Assembly (NCBI GenBank): GCA_947573745.1
Contig: CANPGX010000028.1
Location: forward strand, 1 to 9,533
Length of the DNA: 9,533 nt
From: an uncultured Erysipelotrichaceae bacterium
GTDB lineage: Bacteria; Bacillota_I; Bacilli_A; Erysipelotrichales; Coprobacillaceae
Reading direction: 5' to 3'
In this document: positions 1 to 6,709 of the stretch, in pieces
How positions within the stretch are numbered: position 1 is the stretch's first letter
Layout of the letters: each line of letters starts with the position of its first letter
Made by a program: the position numbers and the translations under genes
The notes under the pieces: generated by a model
Database searches by the model: none
What the model was told of the DNA's origin: nothing
What the model saw: the letters and a program-made list of their open reading frames with translations, nothing else

Positions 1-2381
1 TTGATATGGCTATTGCCCAAAAAGCAACTATTTCAACAGTGAATGAGGAAAATATACGTCCTTCCTATGATCTCAATAAGTGGTTATCACAGGCGGTGCA
101 GATAGAAAAATCGATGAATGATCAATATTTGAGTGTGGAACATCTAATACTGGCTTTGTTTGAAGTTCATACTGCATTTATTGATTCTTTCTTAAAACAA
201 TTACATTTAGATAAAAAACGATGTCAAGATGCTATTCAAGAAATGAGAGGTGATACTATGGTAACAAATCAAAATCCGGAAAATGAATATGAAGTTTTAG
301 AAAAATATGGTCGTGATCTTATAGCCGATGTTAGAAATGGAAAAATAGATCCTGTCATTGGGCGAGATGAAGAAATTCGTCGTGTTGTTCAGATTTTATC
401 TCGTAAGACAAAAAATAATCCTATTCTTATCGGTTTGCCTGGCGTTGGGAAGACAGCTATCGTCGAAGGGTTGGCATGGCGTATTTTTAAAAACGATGTT
501 CCTGTCAGTTTGAAAGATAAGACGGTTTATGAGCTAGATTTAGGTTCATTAGTTGCTGGTGCGAAGTATCGTGGAGAATTTGAAGAGCGTTTAAAAGCCG
601 TTTTAAATGAAATTAAAAAGGCAGAAGGACGTATTATTTTATTTATTGATGAAATTCATCAACTTGTTGGTGCTGGTAAAACAGATGGTGCTATGGACGC
701 AGCCAATTTATTAAAGCCTATGCTTGCTCGTGGAGAATTGCATTGTATTGGTGCAACAACTTTGGATGAGTATCGTATGTATATTGAAAAAGATGCGGCT
801 TTAGAAAGACGTTTTCAAAAGGTTCAGGTTGATGAACCAGATTTGGATGATACCATAGCTATATTAAGAGGTTTAAAAGATAGCTTTGAAAGTCATCATG
901 GGGTTCAGATTACAGATCATGCGATTGTCAGTGCTGTTAATATGTCTAATCGATATATTACAGATCGTTATTTACCAGATAAAGCGATTGACTTAATTGA
1001 TGAAGCTTGTGCCTCTATTCGTATGGAAATTGATTCTATGCCAAGTGAACTTGATGCGATTACTAGAGAAAAGAATCGTTTAGAAATGGAAAGAATTTCT
1101 ATAGAAAAAGAAAATGATGATCAAGGCAATAATGAACGACTAACAGAGATTAAAATGCGTATTTCGGAATTAGAAAAACAAGAAACGGAAATTGGAAAGA
1201 AGTGGCAGGAAGAGAAAAAACGTTTGGATCGATTAAAGGATTTAAAAGAACAACGTGTAAAATTAGAATCTTTAATGAATAAGTATGAAACGGAATCTAA
1301 TTTAGAAGAAGCTTCACGTATTCGTTATAGCTCTTTACCAGAAGTGACCAAAGAAATTTCAATGTTGGAATCTAAAGAACAAGAGAATAATCTACTTCAA
1401 GAAAAAGTCACGAGTGATACTGTCAGTGAAATTATTGCACGTTGGACAGGCATTCCTATGAGTAAATTAATGGAATCTGAACGTGCTAAATTGTTACATC
1501 TTCATGAAATACTGAAAAAGCGTGTGATGGGACAAGATGAGGCCATTCAAAAAGTGTCTGATGCGATCATGCGAAGTCGTGCCGGGATTAATGATGAACA
1601 TCGTCCTATTGGCTCATTTATGTTTTTAGGACCAACTGGAGTGGGTAAGACAGAGGTAGCTAAAGCTTTAGCAGAACAACTTTTTGATAGTGAAAAGAAT
1701 ATTGTTCGTATTGATATGTCTGAGTATATGGAAAAATTCAGTGTTTCACGTTTGCTTGGTGCCCCACCAGGTTATGTTGGATATGAGGAAGGCGGGCAAT
1801 TAACGGAGGCTGTCAAACGTCATCCATACTGTATTGTTTTATTAGATGAAATTGAAAAAGCGCATGCAGAAGTCTTTAATGTTCTTTTACAAGTCTTAGA
1901 TGATGGTCGTATTACAGATTCTCAAGGTACTGTTGTCAGCTTTAAAAATACGATTATTATCATGACAAGTAATATTGGCTCATCTTATTTACTTGAAGGA
2001 AATAATGCCACAACACAAGCACAGGTTCAAGATGAATTAAAGCGTCATTTTAAACCTGAATTTATTAACCGTGTTGATGAAATTGTAATGTTTAATTCAT
2101 TGAATGATGATGTTATTCATGATATTATTGACAAGTTTATGATGCAGCTTCAACAACGTTTAAGTGATCGTAAGATTGAAATCAAATTAAGTGCTGTTGC
2201 CAAAGATGAAATTCAGCGTCAAAGCTTTGATGTCACATATGGTGCAAGACCTATTAAGCGTTTTATTCAAAGTCATATTGAGACATTAATTGCACATCAA
2301 ATGATTGAAGGAAATATTCAACCAGAAGATCACATTTTAATTGATTATGAAAATGATCAATTTATCATTAAAAGAGGATAG
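1..2381 (+). CDS. clpB: ATP-dependent disaggregase ClpB, 5'-truncated by window edge
   Basis: This is a hexameric AAA+ chaperone that works with DnaK/DnaJ/GrpE in the cytoplasm to pull apart aggregated proteins. The frame is open at the left edge and the visible 791 residues (counted from the ATG at 6) line up with E. coli ClpB at a constant offset of 63, so roughly 63 N-terminal residues lie outside the window. Visible parts, numbered from that ATG: second half of the Clp_N repeat (1-75), linker (about 80-95), NBD1 Walker A GLPGVGKT (143-150) and Walker B ending D215-E216, pore-loop KYRGEFEER, a long charged coiled-coil middle domain (about 345-460), NBD2 Walker A GPTGVGKT (542-549), Walker B D614-E615, pore-loop GYVGYEEGG, and the C-terminal D2-small domain. 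The coiled-coil middle domain and lack of a ClpP-binding loop separate it from ClpA/ClpC. NBD1 Walker A has Leu where Glu is usual. The upstream heat-shock promoter or CIRCE site cannot be seen. Confidence 0.97.
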   Translation, partial: DMAIAQKATISTVNEENIRPSYDLNKWLSQAVQIEKSMNDQYLSVEHLILALFEVHTAFIDSFLKQLHLDKKRCQDAIQEMRGDTMVTNQNPENEYEVLEKYGRDLIADVRNGKIDPVIGRDEEIRRVVQILSRKTKNNPILIGLPGVGKTAIVEGLAWRIFKNDVPVSLKDKTVYELDLGSLVAGAKYRGEFEERLKAVLNEIKKAEGRIILFIDEIHQLVGAGKTDGAMDAANLLKPMLARGELHCIGATTLDEYRMYIEKDAALERRFQKVQVDEPDLDDTIAILRGLKDSFESHHGVQITDHAIVSAVNMSNRYITDRYLPDKAIDLIDEACASIRMEIDSMPSELDAITREKNRLEMERISIEKENDDQGNNERLTEIKMRISELEKQETEIGKKWQEEKKRLDRLKDLKEQRVKLESLMNKYETESNLEEASRIRYSSLPEVTKEISMLESKEQENNLLQEKVTSDTVSEIIARWTGIPMSKLMESERAKLLHLHEILKKRVMGQDEAIQKVSDAIMRSRAGINDEHRPIGSFMFLGPTGVGKTEVAKALAEQLFDSEKNIVRIDMSEYMEKFSVSRLLGAPPGYVGYEEGGQLTEAVKRHPYCIVLLDEIEKAHAEVFNVLLQVLDDGRITDSQGTVVSFKNTIIIMTSNIGSSYLLEGNNATTQAQVQDELKRHFKPEFINRVDEIVMFNSLNDDVIHDIIDKFMMQLQQRLSDRKIEIKLSAVAKDEIQRQSFDVTYGARPIKRFIQSHIETLIAHQMIEGNIQPEDHILIDYENDQFIIKRG
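247..260 (+). promoter_or_regulatory. Internal ribosome binding site and ATG inside clpB (short ClpB isoform)
   Basis: GAGGTGAT at 247-254 is perfectly complementary to the 16S 3' end (eight bases) and sits seven bases after its GAGG core from an in-frame ATG at 258. Starting there would give a 707-residue ClpB lacking the N-terminal domain but keeping both ATPase domains. By the constant 63-residue offset, this Met corresponds to about residue 148 of E. coli ClpB, where a known internal start (Val149) makes the short ClpB form. The site is seen in sequence; its use is inferred. Confidence 0.65.
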
Positions 2382-2398
2382 CTATATCCTCTTTTTTT
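2371..2398 (+). terminator. Intrinsic terminator after clpB
   Basis: A ten-base-pair stem, AAAGAGGATA (2371-2380) with TATCCTCTTT (2385-2394), has a four-base loop GCTA and runs into a T tract ending at 2398. The clpB stop codon TAG (2379-2381) lies at the stem/loop junction, so the hairpin uses the last codons of the gene. Confidence 0.88.
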
Positions 2399-2399
2399 G

Positions 2400-2408
2400 T
2401 GCTACAAT
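2400..2408 (+). promoter_or_regulatory. Extended -10 promoter for rsmE operon
   Basis: TGCTACAAT is an extended -10 element (TGN plus TACAAT at 2403-2408), directly after the clpB terminator and about 25 bases before the rsmE start. No good -35 is present, because that position falls inside the terminator hairpin; extended -10 promoters can work without one. The placement between a terminator and a new gene supports it. Confidence 0.5.
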
Positions 2409-2433
2409 ATAAAAGTTAGAAAGGGGAAGAAAG

Positions 2434-3162
2434 ATGCAACGTTATTTTGCCAAAACATTGAATGATTCTTACATGGTACTAAGTCAAGAAGATCTTCATC
2501 ATCTTTACCATGTCATGCGTTATCGACCTGGTGATCATCTTATAAGCTTATATCAAGGAAAAACTTATCTTTGCGTTATTGAAGATGAACAGGGAAAGAT
2601 CCGTGTGATTCAGGAAGTGGAAGAAGATCACGAATTGGACGTTGATGTCACTTTGATTTATGGTTTACCTAAAGGAGATAAACTGGATTGGGTTGTACAA
2701 AAAGCCTGTGAACTGGGTGTTTTTCGAATAGTGCCTTATTTATCTAAACGTTCCGTGATTAAAACGGATCAAGAAAAGTTCGAAAAGAAAAGAGAGCGTT
2801 TAAAACGCATTGCCAAGGAAGCAGCCCAACAATCTACGCGGACTTTTATTCCAGAAATAACAAGTTTGTGTCTACCTTCACAATTAGAGCAATACCTTTC
2901 TGATATCAATCTTGTAGCTTATGAAGAAAGTAGTCGCCAACATGAACATAGTGCTTTAGCTAAATCTTTAAGGTCATTAAAAAAACATGGTAGTGTGACC
3001 TTCATCATAGGACCAGAAGGTGGATTTGAAGAAGCTGAAATACAATGGATGAAAAACCTAGGTTTTATTCCATGTTCATTAGGAAAACGTATTTTAAGAA
3101 GTGAAACCGCACCTCTTTATGTGTTGAGTGTGATAGGATATATACGTGAATTAGAAAATTGA
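2434..3162 (+). CDS. rsmE: 16S rRNA (uracil1498-N3)-methyltransferase RsmE
   Basis: RsmE is a SAM-dependent SPOUT-family enzyme that methylates N3 of U1498 in 16S rRNA near the decoding centre of the small subunit. The 242-residue length is normal for the family. The N-terminal part (1-70) is the PUA-like RNA-binding domain. The SPOUT domain shows YGLPKGDKLDWVVQKACELG (76-95), the Arg/Ser-containing KRSVIK (105-110), a helix with KRIAKEAAQQS (124-134), the SAM-binding loop GPEGG (193-197) and the knot segment LGKRILRSETA (216-226). The start ATG follows AAGGGGAAG. It opens a likely three-gene operon; its stop codon overlaps the Shine-Dalgarno of the next gene. In Bacillus the same gene (yqeU) also precedes the mtaB homologue yqeV, which supports the call. 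Nothing essential appears to be missing. Confidence 0.96.
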   Translation: MQRYFAKTLNDSYMVLSQEDLHHLYHVMRYRPGDHLISLYQGKTYLCVIEDEQGKIRVIQEVEEDHELDVDVTLIYGLPKGDKLDWVVQKACELGVFRIVPYLSKRSVIKTDQEKFEKKRERLKRIAKEAAQQSTRTFIPEITSLCLPSQLEQYLSDINLVAYEESSRQHEHSALAKSLRSLKKHGSVTFIIGPEGGFEEAEIQWMKNLGFIPCSLGKRILRSETAPLYVLSVIGYIRELEN

Positions 3163-3173
3163 GGTGAACATTT

Positions 3174-3935
3174 ATGGCCATGATGGAAATGTTAGAAAAA
3201 TATCGTCATGATACAGATATTGAAAAAACAATATTTTATAAAAATATGATGGCATACTTGACTAAATATCCTGCTATATCAAAAAAATATAAAACGGATC
3301 AAGATTTGTTTCGTTTGGATATCATTGTTCATGCATTAAAAAATAAGGAAAAGATAGATGATATTTTTAAACAGTATTATATTGAAAATAATGACATTTT
3401 AAATCGTTTGAATTATCAAGAAAAAAAGCATTTATTGATACAAGAAATTAAACAACATACGGATTGTTTATATTGTTTTGATTTTGAAGGAGAAAAGATA
3501 TATTTACCTATATTTGATATGAAAATTAATCATTTTTATATGTTTGATCGACCACTTTTAGAGTTAAAACAGTATCAAAAATATATTGATAATTTTAGTA
3601 CGTCGATGATAGACCCTATCAGTTATTATGGTTATGAATTATATCAAAGTTGCTTTTCATCTTTACAGTACATTATCGAAGATGAACGCTTTATTTGCTA
3701 TTATTTAAAAGATTTTGGTTGTGTTTATGTTTTTAATAAAGAAACAATGACAATAGCGTCACGCCTTTTTTTGATTGATAAATATAGTTCGTTAGATAGT
3801 TTAACGTATGAACAAGTTTGTATAGTGGTTGATTACTACCTGCATTATCAATTTAAAGAATGTATAGATTATTTATATGCATCTCAATCTATCAGTCAAA
3901 AGGTTTATCGTAAAATACTAAAAAAATATCAGTAA
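3174..3935 (+). CDS. Tyrosine-rich protein of unknown function between rsmE and mtaB
   Basis: I do not recognise this 253-residue protein. It is unusually rich in Tyr (about 30 residues, near 12%), Ile, Lys and Asp, with only three Gly. It has no signal peptide, membrane span, Walker motif or obvious metal-binding cluster; the five Cys are scattered. The first 90 residues read as charged amphipathic helices; the middle (about 100-200) has alternating hydrophobic and aromatic segments that look like beta strands, and the end is helical again. A distant, diverged globular fold is possible. The start at 3174 is preferred over ATGs at 3180 and 3183 because GAGGTGA at 3161-3167 is best spaced for it; that Shine-Dalgarno overlaps the rsmE stop. 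The coding sequence looks even more AT-rich than its neighbours. It sits 15 bases before mtaB with no terminator, so co-transcription with two RNA-modification genes is likely, but this does not establish a function. Confidence 0.85.
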   Translation: MAMMEMLEKYRHDTDIEKTIFYKNMMAYLTKYPAISKKYKTDQDLFRLDIIVHALKNKEKIDDIFKQYYIENNDILNRLNYQEKKHLLIQEIKQHTDCLYCFDFEGEKIYLPIFDMKINHFYMFDRPLLELKQYQKYIDNFSTSMIDPISYYGYELYQSCFSSLQYIIEDERFICYYLKDFGCVYVFNKETMTIASRLFLIDKYSSLDSLTYEQVCIVVDYYLHYQFKECIDYLYASQSISQKVYRKILKKYQ

Positions 3936-3950
3936 AAAGGAGAGGATTTT

Positions 3951-5249
3951 ATGAAAACATTCGCTTTTCATACTTTAGGTTGTAAAGTCAACATGTATGA
4001 ATCTGAAGCAATGTCACGTTTATTTGAGAAACGTGGTTACCAAAGGGTTGATTTTAAAGAAAAAGCAGATGTTTATGTGATTAATACATGCACTGTAACG
4101 AATACTGGAGATAGTAAGTCACGACAGATGATACGACGGGCCATTCGTACGAATCCTGAAGCCATTATTGCAGTGACAGGATGCTATAGTCAAGTATCTT
4201 CAAAAGATATTGAGGCTATTGAAGGTGTAGATATTATTTTAGGAACTCAGCATCGTGAAAAAATAGTTGATTTAGTAGAGGAACAACAGATATCTAAAAA
4301 AAGAAAAATTTGGATAGAAGACGTTATTCATCAAGCTGAGTTTGAAGATTTAAATGTCGATGTTTTTACTGAAAATACGCGTGCTTTTTTGAAAATTCAA
4401 GATGGTTGTGTTAATTTTTGTACGTATTGTATTATTCCCTATGCTAGAGGAAAAGTTCGTTCAAAAAAGAAAGAGGAAGTTTTGGCTCAGGCACAACAAC
4501 TATGCCAACGAGGGTATGGCGAGATTGTGTTAACAGGTATTCATACTGCAGGGTATGGTATGGATTTAGAAAACGTTACTTTTTATGATCTGCTTGTAGC
4601 GTTGACTCGTCAAGTCAAAGGACTCAAGCGTTTGCGTATTTCTTCTATTGAAGCAAGTCAAATCACGGATGATATGATAGAATTGATTCAAAATTCTTCC
4701 ATTATTGTTGATCATTTACATATTCCATTACAATCCGGCTGTGATAGTGTGCTTAAGCGAATGAATCGAAAGTATACTTGCCAAGAATATGCAGAAAAAA
4801 TACAACATATTCGCCAACATCTTCCTCGTGTGGCGATAACGACGGATGTTATTGTGGGATTCCCACAAGAAAGTGAACAAGAGTTTGAACAAACGTATCA
4901 GTTTATTGAAAAGATGGGGTATAGTGAATTGCATGTTTTTCCATATTCACCTAGAAAGGGAACACCTGCAGCAAGAATGTCTGGTCAGGTTGATGAAAAA
5001 ACGAAAACAAAACGTGTTCATGCTTTATTAGATTTATCTAAAAAATTACATTTAAAATATAGTCAACAATTTTTGAATCAGACTTTAGAGGTATTATTTG
5101 TAGAAATCAATAAAGATGGTTTGCTGGTTGGACATGCTTCAAATTATTTAAAAGTGTGTGTAGATCCTTCAATGGCTAAGATCAATGAGATTGCTACTGT
5201 GCGCATTATTGAGATTAAAGAAAATATTTTAATAGGAGAAATCGTTTAA
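3951..5249 (+). CDS. mtaB: tRNA N6-threonylcarbamoyladenosine(37)-C2 methylthiotransferase MtaB
   Basis: MtaB is a radical-SAM enzyme that converts t6A to ms2t6A at position 37 of ANN-decoding tRNAs, using two [4Fe-4S] clusters. The 432-residue length and layout are typical. The N-terminal methylthiotransferase domain carries the three cluster ligands Cys11 (LGCKVN), Cys47 (INTCTVTN) and Cys78 (VTGCYS). The radical-SAM domain has CVNFCTYC with Cys153, Cys157 and Cys160. A TRAM-like RNA-binding domain fills about 370-432. The LGCKVN opening and LKIQDGC context match the MtaB/YqeV branch rather than MiaB or RimO. The start follows AAAGGAGAGG with good spacing. It is the third gene of the rsmE operon, as in Bacillus, where yqeU-yqeV-rpsU are adjacent. 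I see no clear hairpin terminator between it and the rpsU promoter, so some read-through into rpsU is possible. Confidence 0.96.
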   Translation: MKTFAFHTLGCKVNMYESEAMSRLFEKRGYQRVDFKEKADVYVINTCTVTNTGDSKSRQMIRRAIRTNPEAIIAVTGCYSQVSSKDIEAIEGVDIILGTQHREKIVDLVEEQQISKKRKIWIEDVIHQAEFEDLNVDVFTENTRAFLKIQDGCVNFCTYCIIPYARGKVRSKKKEEVLAQAQQLCQRGYGEIVLTGIHTAGYGMDLENVTFYDLLVALTRQVKGLKRLRISSIEASQITDDMIELIQNSSIIVDHLHIPLQSGCDSVLKRMNRKYTCQEYAEKIQHIRQHLPRVAITTDVIVGFPQESEQEFEQTYQFIEKMGYSELHVFPYSPRKGTPAARMSGQVDEKTKTKRVHALLDLSKKLHLKYSQQFLNQTLEVLFVEINKDGLLVGHASNYLKVCVDPSMAKINEIATVRIIEIKENILIGEIV

Positions 5250-5269
5250 GAAAAAAGACAAAATTTTTA

Positions 5270-5298
5270 TTGCCTTATCAATGAATCTATGTTAAAAT
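5270..5298 (+). promoter_or_regulatory. Housekeeping promoter of rpsU
   Basis: TTGCCT (5270-5275) is followed after 17 bases by TAAAAT (5293-5298), preceded by TG at 5290-5291 as an extended -10. Transcription would begin near 5305, leaving a leader of about 30 bases with the Shine-Dalgarno AAGGGGGGAT before the rpsU ATG at 5335. Confidence 0.75.
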
Positions 5299-5334
5299 TC
5301 TAATTGATTTTAAGGGAAAAAGGGGGGATAGTTC

Positions 5335-5517
5335 ATGGCAAAGACTGTAGTAAGAGAAAACGAATCTTTAGATGATGCTTTACGTCGTTTTAAGAGACAA
5401 GTTTCGAGAACAGGAACCCTTGCTGAAGCTCGTAAAAGAGAATTTTATGTTAAGCCTGGGCTTAAACGTAAAATGAAATCTGAAGCTGCTAGAAAAAATA
5501 AAGGTAAACAAAGATAA
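5335..5517 (+). CDS. rpsU: 30S ribosomal protein bS21
   Basis: bS21 is a small basic protein of the 30S subunit platform, near the anti-Shine-Dalgarno end of 16S rRNA. The 60-residue length is normal for Firmicutes. The family pattern is clear: an N-terminal VRENESLDDALRRFKRQVS helix with conserved Leu/Arg positions, the middle segment with EARKREFYVKP, and a Lys/Arg-rich tail. The gene has its own promoter and terminator and tandem stop codons (TAATAA at 5515-5520). It sits between mtaB and yqfC; in Bacillus rpsU follows the mtaB homologue too, but there yqeY and further genes separate it from yqfC, so this region is shortened. Confidence 0.98.
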   Translation: MAKTVVRENESLDDALRRFKRQVSRTGTLAEARKREFYVKPGLKRKMKSEAARKNKGKQR

Positions 5518-5518
5518 T

Positions 5519-5546
5519 AAGAAGCGAGATTGCTTCTTTTTATTTT
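5519..5546 (+). terminator. Intrinsic terminator after rpsU
   Basis: AAGAAGC (5519-5525) pairs with GCTTCTT (5532-5538) across a six-base loop GAGATT, followed by a T-rich tract to 5546. It starts two bases after the rpsU stop codon and includes the last two bases of the second, tandem stop. Confidence 0.85.
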
Positions 5547-5548
5547 AC

Positions 5549-5574
5549 ATATTTATTCATCCATTTCATATAAT
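5549..5574 (+). promoter_or_regulatory. Candidate sigma-E (mother-cell sporulation) promoter for yqfC-yqfD-phoH
   Basis: ATATT (5549-5553) is separated by 13 bases from CATATAAT (5567-5574). The Bacillus sigma-E pattern is roughly ATATT, 13-14 bases, CATACAAT, so this differs at one -10 position. The same TATAAT could also serve the housekeeping sigma factor, but the best -35 for that (TTTACA, 5544-5549) is at a poor 19-base spacing. In Bacillus yqfC and yqfD belong to the sigma-E regulon, which fits. Confidence 0.55.
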
Positions 5575-5591
5575 CGAATGAGGTGAAATGC

Positions 5592-5804
5592 ATGCTAACA
5601 CTTTTGGAAAAACAATGTATTATCAAAAACTATGAAAAGATTTTAGATATGAATGAACAGACAGTAGTCCTGTTATTGAATGGTATGATATACACCATTG
5701 TTGGACAATCATTAAACATACAATATTATTCTAAACATGAGGTACGTTTAAAAGGACAAATTCTTTCTATTCATTTGAAGCAGGTGGATCATGCTCGGAT
5801 ATGA
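5592..5804 (+). CDS. yqfC: YabP/YqfC-family sporulation protein YqfC
   Basis: This is a small protein of the YabP/YqfC family, found in spore-formers and expressed in the mother cell in Bacillus; its molecular role is not known. The 70-residue reading shows the family pattern of short beta strands: a segment like IKNYEKILDMNEQTVVLLLN, then GMIYTIVGQSLNIQYYSK, then VRLKGQILSIHL. I chose the ATG at 5592 because GAGG at 5580-5583 lies eight bases upstream; a GTG at 5583 in the same frame overlaps that Shine-Dalgarno and is unlikely. It is somewhat shorter than the Bacillus protein (about 90 residues). Its last 14 bases overlap the start of yqfD, pointing to translational coupling. Identification rests on pattern plus the neighbouring yqfD. 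Confidence 0.85.
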   Translation: MLTLLEKQCIIKNYEKILDMNEQTVVLLLNGMIYTIVGQSLNIQYYSKHEVRLKGQILSIHLKQVDHARI

Positions 5805-6705
5805 TGTATGGATTATTCAATGTGAAGATCTCTTTGAATTTCTTCAAGCTATTGATCAATTAAATATACGTATTTATCATCTAAAAAAGATAGATTCTGA
5901 AATGTATCAGTTTGTTTCTAAAAGTTTTCATCGTCATTTCATTAAAAAATTACCTTTTCCATTATACTATCAAAAAAGCATGGGAAAAGGCGCTTATTTA
6001 TTTCGTTTTTTCTTCAATCCTTCAAAAATACTTTTTGTAGGTGTGTTTTTACTCTCAATCTATCTTTCTACTTTTTTTATATGGCATGTGGAAGTGCTAG
6101 GAAATTATGAATCTATTAATGAGAATCTTTATGCATATTTTCAAGACCAATATATTCAAAAAGGAAGCTTGAAATTATCTTTAGAAAATTTACAAGATAT
6201 TGAAAATCAAATAAAGATTAATTTTGAAGATGATATTGATTATTTGAATCTCTATCAAAATGGAAGTGTTTTGTATCTTAATTATACGAAGAAGATCCAA
6301 GATGATAAAATTGAATTGGACTATAGAAATATTTATGCTTGCAAACCAGGAATGATTGCTTATTTTGAAGTTAATAGTGGTCATATTAAGGTTAAAGTCA
6401 ATGATTATGTTCAACAAGGAGATTTGTTAATAGAAAATAATATTGTCTCAACCAGTGATGAAATGAAAATCATTCCTACATTAGGAAAGGTTTTTGCTTA
6501 TACTTGGGTGGATATTGAAGCCAGTATGCCATCATTTGATCAGGGCGATGTATTTAATGAACTCCTATTAAAAATTAGAGAAAGTTTACCTGCTGATTGT
6601 ATAATTGATAAAGAAAATGTGGTACAATTTATAGAAACAGAGGGTGTCGTTACTTTAAAGGTACATTATACTTTAATTGAAAATATCGCTTGTAAAGGAG
6701 AATAA
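5791..6705 (+). CDS. yqfD: Sporulation membrane protein YqfD, short form
   Basis: YqfD is a membrane-anchored protein of spore-formers, sigma-E-controlled in Bacillus and needed for efficient sporulation; its biochemical role is unknown. The N-terminal 75 residues form a soluble domain (ending KSFHRHFIKKLPFPLYY), followed by one hydrophobic span at about 79-98 and the family's post-membrane motif, here FIWHVEVLGNY (96-106). A region near 183-215 (PGMI, then NDYVQQGDLLI) resembles the lipoyl/barrel-like segment of the family, followed by the GKVFAYTW strand. At 304 residues it is about 90 shorter than the Bacillus protein (about 400), mostly after this region; no frameshift is apparent. The start ATG follows AGGTGGATC inside yqfC. 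The stop overlaps the spacing to phoH. The pairing with yqfC and phoH matches Bacillus order. Confidence 0.88.
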   Translation: MLGYDVWIIQCEDLFEFLQAIDQLNIRIYHLKKIDSEMYQFVSKSFHRHFIKKLPFPLYYQKSMGKGAYLFRFFFNPSKILFVGVFLLSIYLSTFFIWHVEVLGNYESINENLYAYFQDQYIQKGSLKLSLENLQDIENQIKINFEDDIDYLNLYQNGSVLYLNYTKKIQDDKIELDYRNIYACKPGMIAYFEVNSGHIKVKVNDYVQQGDLLIENNIVSTSDEMKIIPTLGKVFAYTWVDIEASMPSFDQGDVFNELLLKIRESLPADCIIDKENVVQFIETEGVVTLKVHYTLIENIACKGE

Positions 6706-6709
6706 TCGA

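Noticed and set aside
4728..5031. Overlapping open frames on both strands inside mtaB
   Set aside because: They lie wholly within the well-supported radical-SAM gene, have no ribosome site and encode low-complexity sequence.
5250..5269. Terminator after mtaB
   Set aside because: A T-rich stretch is present but I find no stable hairpin in front of it.
5583..5591. GTG at 5583 as start of yqfC
   Set aside because: It overlaps the Shine-Dalgarno GAGGTG; the ATG at 5592 has ideal spacing.
6190..6417. Minus-strand open frame of 75 codons inside yqfD
   Set aside because: Product is almost all Ile/Asn/Leu, typical of the reverse strand of AT-rich coding DNA; no ribosome site.
6677..6709. TTG at 6677 as start of phoH
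   Set aside because: It lies inside yqfD without a ribosome site, while the GTG at 6710 follows AAAGGAG at good spacing.
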